Below are positions 46,890 to 56,559 of a DNA stretch of 64,000 nt, in pieces (positions within the stretch are counted from its first letter, which is position 1; each line of letters starts with the position of its first letter). This DNA comes from Castellaniella sp. Its GTDB lineage: Bacteria; Pseudomonadota; Gammaproteobacteria; Burkholderiales; Burkholderiaceae_B. The notes under the pieces were generated by a model. The model was given only the letters and a program-made list of their open reading frames with translations, was not told the DNA's origin and made no database searches. The translations under genes were made by a program, and so were the position numbers. The stretch lies in contig JAHRWZ010000064.1 in NCBI GenBank assembly GCA_019104865.1, forward strand, positions 1-64,000, given 5' to 3'.

Positions 46890-48197
46890 ATGAGTAGCAT
46901 CGTCATACTGGGCACCGGCATCGGCGGCATGTCGGCTGCATATGAAATACGCGACACCCTGGGCAAGGACCATACGGTGACAGTCGTCGGTGAGGGATCT
47001 CATTTCAACTTCACGCCGTCGAATCCCTGGGTAGCGGTCGGCTGGCGAAAGCTCGACGACATCCGGGTGGATGTCACCCAGCCGCTGGCGGGACGCGGAA
47101 TCAAATTCATCAATTCCCAGGCGACCCGGGTATCTCCGGAAAACAACCAGGTCACCCTCAGCGACGGCCGCACGCTGGACTACGACTATCTGGTCATCGC
47201 AACCGGGCCGCGCCTGGCATTCGAGCGAATAGCCGGCAGCGCTCCTGACAGCGGTGCCGTGCAATCGGTCTGCACAGGGCCGCACGCGCATCAAGCCTGG
47301 CTGGCCTATCAGGAATTTCTGAAACATCCGGGGCCGGTGGTCGTAGGGGCGGTCCAGCAGGCCAGCTGCTTCGGACCGGCATACGAATACGCCATGATTC
47401 TCGACACCGATCTCCGGCGCCGCAAAATCCGCCATCTGGTGCCGATGACCTTCGTGACATCCGAACCGTACATCGGTCACATGGGCCTTGGCGGCGTCGG
47501 CGACTCAAAAGCATTGCTCGAATCCGAGCTGCGCAAGCGCCACATCAAATGGGTTACGAACGCGCGGGTGACCTCTGTGGAACCGGGCACCATCCACGCC
47601 GAGGAAATCGACGAGCACGGCACGGTTCATCAAAAGCACGACTTGCCATTCAGCTATTCGATGCTGCTGCCGTCCTTTGCCGGAGTCGATGCCGTCAAAG
47701 GCATCGAGGGCCTGGTCAATCCGGGGGGATTCGTGCTGATCGACGCCCACCAGCGCAACCCCGCCTTTCCCAATATCTACGCCGCCGGCGTCTGCGTCGC
47801 AATACCGCCGCTGGAGGCAACCCCAGTACCCATCGGCGTGCCGAAGACGGGACTGATGATCGAGTCCATGGTCAGCGCCATCGCACAGAACCTGCGCGAC
47901 ACCATCGCCGGCAAGCCGGTACGCGCCCGAGCCACCTGGAACGCGGTCTGCCTGGCTGACATGGGCGACACGGGTTTCGCCTTCATCGCCCTGCCGCAGA
48001 TCCCGCCACGCAATGTCACCAAGACCATGACAGGAAAGTGGGTCCATCAGGCCAAGGAGATCTACGAGAAATACTTCCTGCGAAAGATCCGCAAGGGCCA
48101 GGGGGAACCCATCTACGAGAAATACATCATGCGAGCACTCGGCATCGAACGCCTGACCCCCGAAGATGCGGATCAGCCAGACCAACAACACCGTTAA
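46890..48197 (+). CDS. sqr: Sulfide:quinone oxidoreductase
   Basis: FAD-dependent, peripherally membrane-bound enzyme that oxidises sulfide to sulfane sulfur/polysulfide and reduces quinone. The 435-residue length matches the Acidithiobacillus-type SQR, and cysteines fall at 128 (QSVCTG), 160 ([10 protein letters not shown]) and 354 (NAVCLADMG), essentially the three redox cysteines of that enzyme. The FAD motif [13 protein letters not shown] is at the N-terminus; the tail [17 protein letters not shown] is the amphipathic membrane anchor. GGAG precedes the ATG. First gene of an operon with a DUF2892 protein, an RND pump and an ArsR regulator. Confidence 0.88.
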   Translation: MSSIVILGTGIGGMSAAYEIRDTLGKDHTVTVVGEGSHFNFTPSNPWVAVGWRKLDDIRVDVTQPLAGRGIKFINSQATRVSPENNQVTLSDGRTLDYDYLVIATGPRLAFERIAGSAPDSGAVQSVCTGPHAHQAWLAYQEFLKHPGPVVVGAVQQASCFGPAYEYAMILDTDLRRRKIRHLVPMTFVTSEPYIGHMGLGGVGDSKALLESELRKRHIKWVTNARVTSVEPGTIHAEEIDEHGTVHQKHDLPFSYSMLLPSFAGVDAVKGIEGLVNPGGFVLIDAHQRNPAFPNIYAAGVCVAIPPLEATPVPIGVPKTGLMIESMVSAIAQNLRDTIAGKPVRARATWNAVCLADMGDTGFAFIALPQIPPRNVTKTMTGKWVHQAKEIYEKYFLRKIRKGQGEPIYEKYIMRALGIERLTPEDADQPDQQHR

Positions 48198-48259
48198 AAA
48201 CCGCGGACGGGGCCCTTCGGGGCCCACCGCCACACCAAGTACCTTTCTGGAGAATCCTT

Positions 48260-48466
48260 ATGACAATCGAACGCGCAGTCATGGCCTTTGCAGGCGCCGT
48301 GATCCTGATCAGTCTGGCGCTGGGCCATTACGTATCGCCCTATTGGTTCTGGCTGACGGCCTTCGTCGGCCTGAATCTGTTCCAGTCGGCCTTCACCGGG
48401 TTCTGCCCACTGGCCAAAATCCTGAAAAAAATCGGCCTGAAACCGGGCTGCGCATTTCCATCCTGA
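48260..48466 (+). CDS. DUF2892 (YgaP-like) small membrane protein
   Basis: A 68-residue inner-membrane protein with two helices ([20 protein letters not shown] and [19 protein letters not shown]) and the family ending [21 protein letters not shown]2892 domains accompany rhodaneses and sulfur-handling enzymes (E. coli YgaP carries one). GGAG lies 7 nt before ATG 48260. Its place between sqr and the efflux genes supports a role in moving or relaying sulfur at the membrane. Confidence 0.9.
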   Translation: MTIERAVMAFAGAVILISLALGHYVSPYWFWLTAFVGLNLFQSAFTGFCPLAKILKKIGLKPGCAFPS

Positions 48467-48487
48467 CATTTCAGGCGCGGATATCCC

Positions 48488-49558
48488 ATGCTCGCAATTT
48501 CACGCGGCCTGTTGCTGCTGACCCTGGCTCCTCTGGCATCCCTGTGCGTCGCTCAACCGTCGCCACCCCCGCTGCCGACCCGTACCGTCGAGCTCGCTTC
48601 GCCGGCGGGCCACCAGGTGTGGGACGGTGTCGTCGAGGCCATCAGAGACACCACGATCGCAGCGCAAACCCAGGCGAAAGTGCTCGAACTGCCCTTCGAG
48701 GCCGGCGACTCGTTCACCCGGGGCTCGGTGCTGGCACGCCTGAGCGACGTCGAACAACAAGCGGATCTGCGCAGCGCACGGGCCCGGCTCACCGCCGCCC
48801 AGGCCGAATTCCGCGAGGCCGGGATCCAATGGAGACGCGCGGATGAACTCTTCAAGCAGCACGCCGGATCCCATGCCCAGCTCGATACCGCGATTACCCG
48901 TCGCGATACGAGCAGCGCCGCCCTGGACGCCGCCCAGGCCGCCGTCCGCAATGCGGAACAACAGGTCGGCTATACCGTGATCAAGGCACCGTTCGATGGC
49001 ATCGTCCTGCGCCGGTTCGTGCGGGCCGGCCAGGCCGTGCAATCCGGCCCCCCCGAGCCGCAGCCGCTGTTATCCATCGCAGACCTGAATTCCCTACGGG
49101 TGGACGCAATCGTTCCTCAAGGCGCGGCGGCTGCGATTCGCGCATCGAACGAAGCCACGATCCAGCTTGACGGGGCGCCGGAAATCACCAGCCACCGGAT
49201 TACAATCCTCCCCTATGCGGACCCCGCGAGTCACACCTTCCATATCCGCGTCGATCTGCCCGACGGGGTCAAAAATCTCTATCCCGGGATGACCGTCCCC
49301 GTCGCGTTCTCGACCCCAGGCAAGCCACGGCTTCTCGTGCCGGCCAGCGCCGTCGTCAGCCGAGGCGAACTCACGGGCGTATACGTCCTTGGGCCGGACC
49401 AGGACTTGAGTCTGCGTCAGGTGCGCCTGGGCCGCGAATCGCGCATCGGGATCGAGGTGCTGGCCGGTCTGCAGGCCGGTGAAAGCATTGTGACGGACAC
49501 CACGGCCGCCGCACAATATCTCGCTCGCAGACAGGCTGCCGGGGGGTCGCACCCGTGA
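48488..49558 (+). CDS. RND efflux periplasmic adaptor
   Basis: Membrane-fusion protein, 356 residues, with an N-terminal signal (GLLLLTLAPLASLCVA). Lipoyl halves are present at IAAQTQAKVLELPFEAGDSFTRGSVLARL and VIKAPFDGIVLRRFVRAGQAV, separated by an alpha-hairpin rich in Ala/Gln (about 90-160). The beta-barrel and C-terminal domains follow (GMTVPVAFST, ESIVTD). It overlaps the RND pump gene (GTGA). Relative to AcrA it is short. Confidence 0.9.
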   Translation: MLAISRGLLLLTLAPLASLCVAQPSPPPLPTRTVELASPAGHQVWDGVVEAIRDTTIAAQTQAKVLELPFEAGDSFTRGSVLARLSDVEQQADLRSARARLTAAQAEFREAGIQWRRADELFKQHAGSHAQLDTAITRRDTSSAALDAAQAAVRNAEQQVGYTVIKAPFDGIVLRRFVRAGQAVQSGPPEPQPLLSIADLNSLRVDAIVPQGAAAAIRASNEATIQLDGAPEITSHRITILPYADPASHTFHIRVDLPDGVKNLYPGMTVPVAFSTPGKPRLLVPASAVVSRGELTGVYVLGPDQDLSLRQVRLGRESRIGIEVLAGLQAGESIVTDTTAAAQYLARRQAAGGSHP

Positions 49559-52500
49559 CCGCTGCTTCACCTCTGAGTTTCGCCGGCCGGGTCGCCCGCG
49601 TCTTCCAGAATCATCCCCTGACGCCGATCCTGGCCGTTGCCGCCCTGCTGCTCGGCCTGGCGGCGCTCCTCATCACGCCCCGCGAAGAAGAACCGCAGAT
49701 CGACGTCACGATGGCGAACATCACGGTGCCATTCCCCGGCGCCAACGAGCGCGACGTCGAAAACCTCGTCGCCGCCCCACTGGAACAACGCCTGGCCGGC
49801 ATGCAGGGGATCAAGCACGTCTATTCCGTCAGCCGGCCCGGAGGCGCCCTGCTGACGGTGGAATTCCAGGTGGGTGTGCCACGGCAGACCGCCTTGGTGC
49901 GTCTCCACAACCAGGTCGCCCAGAACCGCGATCTCTGGCCCGCCGGCTTGGGGGTGGGCCAGCCGCTGATCCACGCCATGGGTATCGATGATGTCCCGAT
50001 CATGGCCCTGACCCTGTGGACCGACGATCCGGGGCTCGGCCCTGTGGATCTCACCGCGGTCGCCCACACGCTCGAATCGCGCATCAAAAGCATCCCCGGC
50101 ACCCGCGACGTCTACACGATCGGCACCCCCGACCGGGCAACCCTCCTGCAGTTCGACCCGGCGAAGTTGTCCGCTCACGGACTGACGCTCGCCGACCTGA
50201 TCCGGGCACTGCAGTCCGCCAACGTCGTGGCACAGGCGGGCAGCCGTGTTGCGGACAATCACGATATCCCCCTGACAGCCGGAACGCATCTTGTCGAGAG
50301 CGACCTTGCCGGTCTCGTCATTGGCACCCAAAAGGGCCGGCCCGTCCTTCTGTCCGACGTCGCAACCCTCAGGCACGGCGCGGACGATCCCGAGCGCTAT
50401 GCCTGGTTCGGGACGCCGCCGGGCCGGGGTGGCCCCACAACGGGTATGGCACCCGCTCTGACGCTGGCCATCACGAAACTGTCCGGCACCAATGCCGCCG
50501 ACATCACCCAGGCGGTCCGCCAACAGATCGATACCCTCCAGGGGATCGACATTCCGTCAGGGGTTCATGTCGCGGTCACGCGGGATTACGGCCAGACTTC
50601 CACCGACAAGGCCGAAAGCCTGCTGAGTCACTTATTTCTGGCAACCCTGTCGGTCGTGGCGCTGGTCCTGCTGACGCTAGGCTGGCGCGAGGCTATCGTG
50701 GTCGGCAGCGCCGTGATCATCACGCTGATGCTCACGCTGTTCGCATCCTGGGCGATGGGGTTCACCGTGAACCGGGTGTCGCTGTTCGCCCTGATCTTTT
50801 CCATCGGGATTCTGGTGGACGACGCCATCGTGGTGGTGGAAAACATCCATCGCCACATGGCACTGGGCGGGCACAAGCTGATCGAAGTCATCCCGGAGGC
50901 CGTCTCCGAAGTCGGCGGGCCGACCATTCTTGCCACCTTGACGGTCATTGCCGCCCTGCTGCCCATGGCGTTCGTCTCGGGCCTGATGGGCCCCTACATG
51001 CGTCCGATTCCCATCAATGCCTCGGCGGGCATGCTGCTGTCGCTGGTCGTGGCACTGATTGCAACGCCTTGGCTCTCGCTCAGGCTGCTGCGGCGACACG
51101 ACACCCCCGCTGCGCCGGCACCTGCGGAAATCCAGCACGAAGACCGCCTGCCACGGATATTCAAGCGCGTGATGACGCCTTTTCTTGAAGGGCGGCATGC
51201 CGCGCGCCGACGCGTGCTGCTGTTTGGCGCCATGGGCCTGCTGGTGCTCGCCGCCATCGGCCTGGTCGCCGTGAAGGCGGTGACCATGAAGATGCTGCCA
51301 TTCGACAATAAATCCGAATTCCAGGTCGTGGTCGACATGCCCGAAGGCAGCACGCTGCAGACCACGAATCAATTGCTGGTTCAGATGGGCCAGGCACTGA
51401 ACGGCGTCCCCGAGGTCCTGAACTATCAGGGCTACGCGGGCACCAGTGCGCCGGTGACATTCAACGGGCTGGTGCGCCAGTACTACTTGCGCAGCGGCCC
51501 CGTCGTCGGGGATCTGCAGGTCAACCTGGTGGACAAGGGCGAGCGATCGCGTCAAAGCCATGCGATTGCACGGGCGGTCCGGCCCATGCTGGCCCGGATC
51601 GGCGCCCGGTATGGCGCCTCGATCAAGGTCGTGGAGGTGCCGCCGGGCCCCCCCGTCCTGTCCCCGATCGTTGCCGAAATCTATGGTCCCCGCTACACCA
51701 CGCTGCGGACGCTTGCCCGCGATCTAAGCACCAAGTTCCAGAGCGAACCGGATCTGGTGGATATCGACACCAGCGTCGAAGCCGATTCGGCACGGACCAT
51801 TCTCGCGGTCGACCGCACCCGCGCCAGCCGCCTCGGACTGGACCAGGCCGATATCGTGCAGGCAATCCGCTCGTCGCAGACCGGCGCTAACGCCACCTAT
51901 CTGATGAATGGCCATACGCGCCAGGCCGTCCCGATCCGGCTGCGCCTGGCCGCAGGCGATCAGGCGGAACTCGATGCCTTGCTGGCCCTGCGCCTACGCA
52001 CCAGCACCGGGGCCCTGGTACCTCTGGCCGCCGTCGTCAGGCCGCAACCAGCAGCGGGTGAAAAAGCGATCTACCACAAGGACTTGCAACCTTACACCTA
52101 CGTTATCGCCGACGATGCGGGCAGCACGGACAGCCCGTTGTACGGTATGTTTTCCATGGTATCGACATTGCGCCAGGAAAAAATCGATGGCCACACGCTG
52201 GCGCAGACCTTCGTCAGTCCGCCGGACGATCCAACCGCCTACACCGTGAAATGGGACGGCGAATGGCAGATCACCTACGAGACCTTCCGCGACATGGGCA
52301 TCGCCTATGCCGCAGGCCTGGTGCTGATCTACCTGCTGGTCGTCGGGCATTTCAGGCGCTACATGCTGCCTCTGATCATCATGGCGCCGATTCCGCTGAC
52401 CATCATCGGCGTCATGCCCGGCCACGCCTTGATGGGCGCGCAGTTCACCGCGACATCGATGATCGGGATGATCGCCCTGGCCGGCATCATCGTGCGCAAT

Positions 52501-52782
52501 TCGATTCTGCTGATCGACTTCATCGACCTGTCCCTGGCCAAAGGCACACCATTGGCTCAAGCCGTTGTCGATGCAGCCGCCGTGCGCGCCAAGCCGATCA
52601 TGCTGACCGCCTTCGCAGCCATGATCGGCGGCTTTTTCATTCTGGGCGATCCCATTTTCCAAGGGCTGGCGGTATCGCTGGTCTTCGGAATCCTGGTCTC
52701 CACCCTTCTGACCCTTCTGATCATCCCGTTGCTGTATTTCGCCTGGCTGAACCGCAGCGACACATCGAACCGGATGGCCTGA
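49555..52782 (+). CDS. RND efflux permease (HAE1-like)
   Basis: Proton-driven inner-membrane pump, 1075 residues, GTG start overlapping the adaptor stop by 4 nt. Two repeats of six helices with large periplasmic loops are recognisable. The TM4 proton-relay aspartates are in IGILVDDAIVVVENIHRHM. Porter-domain wording includes ITVPFPGANERDVENLVAAPLEQRLAG and, in the second half, VVDMPEGSTLQTTNQLL. The divergence from AcrB-like pumps suggests a dedicated substrate. No outer-membrane factor is encoded in the operon. Coupling to sqr and a persulfide-type repressor suggests a sulfur-related substrate (inference). Confidence 0.93.
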   Translation: MTAASPLSFAGRVARVFQNHPLTPILAVAALLLGLAALLITPREEEPQIDVTMANITVPFPGANERDVENLVAAPLEQRLAGMQGIKHVYSVSRPGGALLTVEFQVGVPRQTALVRLHNQVAQNRDLWPAGLGVGQPLIHAMGIDDVPIMALTLWTDDPGLGPVDLTAVAHTLESRIKSIPGTRDVYTIGTPDRATLLQFDPAKLSAHGLTLADLIRALQSANVVAQAGSRVADNHDIPLTAGTHLVESDLAGLVIGTQKGRPVLLSDVATLRHGADDPERYAWFGTPPGRGGPTTGMAPALTLAITKLSGTNAADITQAVRQQIDTLQGIDIPSGVHVAVTRDYGQTSTDKAESLLSHLFLATLSVVALVLLTLGWREAIVVGSAVIITLMLTLFASWAMGFTVNRVSLFALIFSIGILVDDAIVVVENIHRHMALGGHKLIEVIPEAVSEVGGPTILATLTVIAALLPMAFVSGLMGPYMRPIPINASAGMLLSLVVALIATPWLSLRLLRRHDTPAAPAPAEIQHEDRLPRIFKRVMTPFLEGRHAARRRVLLFGAMGLLVLAAIGLVAVKAVTMKMLPFDNKSEFQVVVDMPEGSTLQTTNQLLVQMGQALNGVPEVLNYQGYAGTSAPVTFNGLVRQYYLRSGPVVGDLQVNLVDKGERSRQSHAIARAVRPMLARIGARYGASIKVVEVPPGPPVLSPIVAEIYGPRYTTLRTLARDLSTKFQSEPDLVDIDTSVEADSARTILAVDRTRASRLGLDQADIVQAIRSSQTGANATYLMNGHTRQAVPIRLRLAAGDQAELDALLALRLRTSTGALVPLAAVVRPQPAAGEKAIYHKDLQPYTYVIADDAGSTDSPLYGMFSMVSTLRQEKIDGHTLAQTFVSPPDDPTAYTVKWDGEWQITYETFRDMGIAYAAGLVLIYLLVVGHFRRYMLPLIIMAPIPLTIIGVMPGHALMGAQFTATSMIGMIALAGIIVRNSILLIDFIDLSLAKGTPLAQAVVDAAAVRAKPIMLTAFAAMIGGFFILGDPIFQGLAVSLVFGILVSTLLTLLIIPLLYFAWLNRSDTSNRMA

Positions 52783-52907
52783 TCGTGATCCCAGATACGC
52801 GCAACCCGCCCCATGCGACGCGTCCTGATCGAGGCGGCGATCGGGCATCCGCGCAGCCGAAGGCGGGCGGGGCAAAGCCCTCTTCTTCCGGACCACATGG
52901 GCGGGAC

Positions 52908-53234
52908 ATGGATACATTGGAAAAAATTCTGGACCTTGACGCATCGGGGCTGGACGAACATGCGGACGAAGCCGCAGCCCTGCTGCGGGCACTGGCGAAT
53001 CCGCGCCGTCTGCGGGTTCTGTGCTTGCTCACCGAGGGCGAGCGCACCGTCGGCAGCATACATAGCCACCTTCCGGCGCTCAGCCAGTCCGCACTGTCGC
53101 AGCATCTCGCCAAGCTCAGAAACGACGGGCTTGTCGTGGCACGCAGAGAAGCGCAGACCATGTGGTATTCCCTGCGGCCCGGTCCGGCGGAACAAGTGGT
53201 CGCGACGCTGCATCGCATCTACTGCTCCCGGTAA
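52908..53234 (+). CDS. ArsR-family repressor with persulfide-sensor cysteine spacing
   Basis: A 108-residue winged-helix repressor (LRALANPRRLRVLCLLTEGERTVG, recognition helix QSALSQHLAKLRNDGLV, wing RREAQTMWYSL). Two cysteines only, Cys39 and Cys106 (IYCSR), are 67 residues apart, close to the pair that forms a tetrasulfide link in SqrR/BigR/YgaV. No metal-binding CxC site is seen. It ends the sqr operon, so feedback derepression by sulfane sulfur is likely. ATG 52908 is used; the much longer frame upstream is inside the pump gene. Confidence 0.9.
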   Translation: MDTLEKILDLDASGLDEHADEAAALLRALANPRRLRVLCLLTEGERTVGSIHSHLPALSQSALSQHLAKLRNDGLVVARREAQTMWYSLRPGPAEQVVATLHRIYCSR

Positions 53235-53258
53235 CGGGAAATTACTGCCCGAGACGGC

Positions 53259-53681
53259 TTATTTGCGCGAGGACGACTTCATCGCGTAAGCCCCATCCCC
53301 CAGCAGCGCCAGAGCTGCGGCGGCGACCGCCAGGAATACCGGATATTCCCAGCCACCTCCGTTGGGCGCTGCGAACTGCCAGCCATTGCCCCAGTGCACC
53401 GTGGACGCCACAAACAGTTCGATGGCGGCCAACGCGGCGATCCAGCGCGACAGGACCCCCAGGATGAGCAGGGCGCCGCCTATGATCTCGAATGCCATCA
53501 CCGGATATGCCAGGAATCCGGGGAATCCGACACTGGAGAAGAACTGCGCCGTACCCGCCGGGGTAAAGACGAACAGCTTGGTCAGGCCGTGCGCGAGGAA
53601 CATGACACCAATTGCCAAGCGAAGCAGCAAGGCTGCATAAGGCGCGGTATCGGCAACAGCAGAGTTGGTAGAGTGTGCCAT
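53259..53681 (-). CDS. DoxX-family membrane protein
   Basis: A 140-residue, four-helix DoxX-family protein: LLLRLAIGVMFLAHGLTKLFVF, GFPGFLAYPVMAFEIIGGALLILGVLSRWIAALAAIELF, and a C-terminal helix ending in basic residues. The family includes the DoxD/DoxA thiosulfate:quinone oxidoreductase relatives but most members are uncharacterised. It is convergent with the arsR gene (25 bp apart) and follows a LysR gene on its own strand. The 170 bp before it show only a small hairpin (GGTTC/GAACC). Confidence 0.88.
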   Translation of the reverse strand: MAHSTNSAVADTAPYAALLLRLAIGVMFLAHGLTKLFVFTPAGTAQFFSSVGFPGFLAYPVMAFEIIGGALLILGVLSRWIAALAAIELFVASTVHWGNGWQFAAPNGGGWEYPVFLAVAAAALALLGDGAYAMKSSSRK

Positions 53682-53851
53682 TTTGATAGTCTCATGGGTT
53701 GGAGTTGACGATCAGGTTCATGAAGAACCCCCAAGCCGGCCATACATGGCTGGCAAGTTCTGTTTGACACTGTATCCGCGCACCGTCTGTCAATAAACCC
53801 TCCGGCAATAGATTCATTGTCTTATGTGGATAGACAATACCCGACATGCGC

Positions 53852-54760
53852 TTAGGGTCGGCTGGAAGACCACGGAGGATCGCGCAATGCGTCCACCAGG
53901 AAATCCAGCAGCTTTCGGACTTTGAGCGGCAGTTGCTTGCGCGTCGGGTACAGCGCCTGGATATCAAGTTCGGGAGCACGATAGTCCGGCATCAGCTCGA
54001 CGAGCCTGCCGCTGCGCAAATCCTCGTGGATCAGGAAATCCGGCTGCAGGATTACCCCATGACCGGCCAGCGCCGCGGCCCGGCAGGTATCACCGTTGTT
54101 GGCATGAAGGCGCGAGCGCACCCGCACCGCCACCGCCCCCGCAGGCCCGGTGAAGTGCCATTCATCACCGGACGACCAGTAGCTGTAGGAAATCACTTCG
54201 TGCAGCATCAGTTCATGCGGATGCGCCGGCTTGCCGCGTTGCGCCAGATAATCGGGGGAAGCGCAAAGCACCACACGCGAACGGGCCAGTGAGCGGCTGA
54301 CCAGGTTGGAATCCGTCAGCCGCCCGATGCGCACCACCAGATCGTAGCCTTCCTCGACGAGGTCGACGACGCGATCCGACAGCACGACGTCCAGCGTGAC
54401 CAGGGGATTGTCCGCCAGGAAGTGGCCCCACAGCGGCGCCAGGTACTGCGCCCCAAGAGTCTGCGGCGCACCGATGCGCAGGCGGCCTTGCGCCTGCGCG
54501 GTGGTGGCGCCGACCTCCGCACTGGCTTCTTCCACGGCCTGCAGGATGTCCTTGCTGCGCTGGTAGTAAGTGAGCCCTTCATCGGTGAGCGACAGACGGC
54601 GCGTCGTCCGCTGCAGCAGGCGCGCGCCCAGATACGCTTCCAGCTCCGCCACCTGGCGCGAGACGGCGGGCTTCGAAAAACCGGTCGTGTCCATGGCGCG
54701 CACGAAACTCCCGGCATCCACCACGGCGGTAAACGTCCTCATGGCTTGCAGAATGTCCAT
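53852..54760 (-). CDS. LysR-family regulator
   Basis: A 302-residue LTTR with HTH in residues 1-60 (MRTFTAVVDAGSFVRAMDTTGFSKPAVSRQVAELEAYLGARLLQRTTRRLSLTDEG, quoted in part) and the CrgA/DmlR-type effector domain (LRIGAPQTLGAQYLAPLWGHFL, EEGYDLVVRIGRLTDSNLVSR). Located between sixA (41 bp upstream) and doxX (170 bp downstream), all same strand. DoxX genes are often controlled by such regulators, but no operator is obvious. Confidence 0.92.
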   Translation of the reverse strand: MDILQAMRTFTAVVDAGSFVRAMDTTGFSKPAVSRQVAELEAYLGARLLQRTTRRLSLTDEGLTYYQRSKDILQAVEEASAEVGATTAQAQGRLRIGAPQTLGAQYLAPLWGHFLADNPLVTLDVVLSDRVVDLVEEGYDLVVRIGRLTDSNLVSRSLARSRVVLCASPDYLAQRGKPAHPHELMLHEVISYSYWSSGDEWHFTGPAGAVAVRVRSRLHANNGDTCRAAALAGHGVILQPDFLIHEDLRSGRLVELMPDYRAPELDIQALYPTRKQLPLKVRKLLDFLVDALRDPPWSSSRP

Positions 54761-54800
54761 TATCCTTATCCAACGTATGCTCGATCACGAGGGATCTTGT

Positions 54801-55346
54801 TCAGTTTCCCGAATCAATCGACCTCGGCGTCTCAAACCGCCGGATCTTGCCAGTGGCGGGACGCACTTGATTCCAGTGTGCGACATCGAAGTCGATGACG
54901 ACCAACCCGCCTGTCGGGTATTTATCCCGCAAACGGGTGGCAACAGGTCCGGTGGCCTCTGCGAGCAGTTCCAGGACGAGGCTCTGAAGCCCCGGATGAT
55001 GGCCAACCAACAGCAGCGTATGAATGTCGGCGCGGGTTTCATGAACGACCTGAAGGAGCATCCCGGCAGTGGCCTCGTAGAGACGCGGATCATCGCGTCG
55101 GGGAATGGATTGAGCGAAGGCGGAGCATGCCAGGTCCCAGGTTTCCTGCGCGCGCCGGGCCGTGGAGACAATGACCAGATCGGGAGCAAGACCCTCTCTG
55201 GCCATGTACTTTCCCATCAGCGCACTGGCCTGCCGGCCACGCCCCGCCCGCAACGGCCTTTCATGGTCATCGACACCAGTGGGCCAGTCGGATTTGGCAT
55301 GACGCAACAATATAAGGCGACGTCTTGATGGCCCGACGGTGCTCAT
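54801..55346 (-). CDS. sixA: SixA-like histidine phosphatase
   Basis: Histidine-phosphatase (phosphoglycerate-mutase-fold) protein, 181 residues, with the RHG-type motif LILLRHAKSDWP at the N-terminus, the second arginine region VSTARRAQETW and the second histidine in LLVGHHPGLQSL. E. coli SixA removes phosphate from phosphohistidine. ATG 55346 overlaps the CYTH stop by 4 nt (ATGA), which decides the start over 55361. Last gene of the CHAD-ParA-CYTH-SixA operon. Confidence 0.9.
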   Translation of the reverse strand: MSTVGPSRRRLILLRHAKSDWPTGVDDHERPLRAGRGRQASALMGKYMAREGLAPDLVIVSTARRAQETWDLACSAFAQSIPRRDDPRLYEATAGMLLQVVHETRADIHTLLLVGHHPGLQSLVLELLAEATGPVATRLRDKYPTGGLVVIDFDVAHWNQVRPATGKIRRFETPRSIDSGN

Positions 55347-55813
55347 GTCCCCATGTCCCATGGCGTCGCGTGCGCAAGCGCCTTGTTTCTGAACCGTGCA
55401 TCCTCGGTCACTTCCGGGCCGAACCAGGCTGGCGGGAGGAAAGCCCTGGCTTGTGCCTCGGTAGGGAACTCGACCTCGACCAATACCAACGGCGACAGGT
55501 GTCTCGAAAACACGTCGAGCTCAAACTGAAGTCCGCCGGGGAGCTGCCCGACATGACGGGTTTTCTCGACCCGCCTGCCCACGGTTGCGGGCCAGAGCGT
55601 TTCGAACCGAGGCGCGTCGATCGCGATTTCGCGTTCCTCGCGAATCAGGCCTCCCCCTGATTTCACAGTCAGGAAATACTCGTTTCCACTCTGCCGCAGC
55701 CGGACTTCGACCGAATCCGTGACTGCGGTCAGGTAGCCCTGGCGGATCGACACGGCGGGCAGCCCCTCGGGCACCGGACCTTTGATGATGAACTTGCGCT
55801 CGATCTCGCTCAT
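55343..55813 (-). CDS. CYTH-domain protein (triphosphate tunnel metalloenzyme)
   Basis: A 156-residue single CYTH domain. The signature ExExK is at residues 3-7 (SEIERKF), followed by basic/acidic tunnel strands: VEVRLRQSGNEYFLTVKSGGG, REEREIAI, FELDVFSR, LVLVEVEF and the C-terminal EVTEDARFRNKALA. Such enzymes hydrolyse inorganic triphosphate or related substrates with Mg/Mn. The ATG overlaps the parA stop by 4 nt (ATGA); the longer open frame toward 56191 runs inside parA. Confidence 0.92.
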   Translation of the reverse strand: MSEIERKFIIKGPVPEGLPAVSIRQGYLTAVTDSVEVRLRQSGNEYFLTVKSGGGLIREEREIAIDAPRFETLWPATVGRRVEKTRHVGQLPGGLQFELDVFSRHLSPLVLVEVEFPTEAQARAFLPPAWFGPEVTEDARFRNKALAHATPWDMGT

Positions 55814-56559
55814 TCGTTCATCCGCCGGTCGAGTTCGTCGGACAGCGCCTGATACGCCTGGCTGGCCGGACCCTGCCAGGAAGTCGCCAGGACTGGAGCG
55901 CGAGTCAACCCCATACGTTCGATTTCCGAGGCGAACGGGATCTGTGACTGCATGAACCGTTCGGGCCACGCCTGCGTCATCTCGGCGATCACGTCGTGGT
56001 GAAGATTCTTGACGCCCTGCACCATCGAGAAGAAGGCGTGGATCTTCTTTTCCTGCAGATTGTTTTCCCGGAAAAAAGTCTGCAGCTGTTCGAAGGTGCG
56101 TTGCGACAAGGTCGTCGGAATGAGCGGCACGACCACCGCGTCGGCGGCTCGAAACACGTTTTCCGACAACATCGAGATATTCGGCGGGCAATCGAGCAGC
56201 GCCACGTCATAATCGGACTTGACGGATTTCAGCACCTTTTTCAATTGCGACTGTCCATCCTTCATCCGCGACAGGAAAATATCGAAATCGCGAAACGCCA
56301 TGTTCGCGGGCAGGATGTCGAGGTTGTCGTAATCGCTTCCGCGAATTGACTTGGCGACGCGATCCGTATCCCCGAAGAATCGGGCCTCGGTCAACTTACC
56401 CGAGGGCTTCACCCGGAAATAGAACCCGGAAGCGCCCTGCGGGTCGAGATCGCACAGCAGCGTGCGACGGCCCGAAGCGGCAAAGGCATAGGCGAGGTTC
56501 ACGGCAGTCGCGGTCTTGCCAACGCCGCCTTTGTTGGAGTAGCAGGCGATGATCTGCAT
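55810..56559 (-). CDS. ParA-family ATPase
   Basis: A 249-residue deviant-Walker ATPase: KGGVGKTATAVNLAYAF with signature Lys10, Walker A' Asp in LLCDLDPQGA, and Walker B in VALLDCPPNISML. It lacks the N-terminal HTH of plasmid ParA and there is no ParB or parS-like array nearby, so it belongs to the orphan/MinD-like cargo-positioning class. It overlaps both the CHAD gene (1 nt) and the CYTH gene (4 nt). Likely cargo, by context, is a polyphosphate-associated structure; this is inference. Confidence 0.9.
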   Translation of the reverse strand: MQIIACYSNKGGVGKTATAVNLAYAFAASGRRTLLCDLDPQGASGFYFRVKPSGKLTEARFFGDTDRVAKSIRGSDYDNLDILPANMAFRDFDIFLSRMKDGQSQLKKVLKSVKSDYDVALLDCPPNISMLSENVFRAADAVVVPLIPTTLSQRTFEQLQTFFRENNLQEKKIHAFFSMVQGVKNLHHDVIAEMTQAWPERFMQSQIPFASEIERMGLTRAPVLATSWQGPASQAYQALSDELDRRMNE

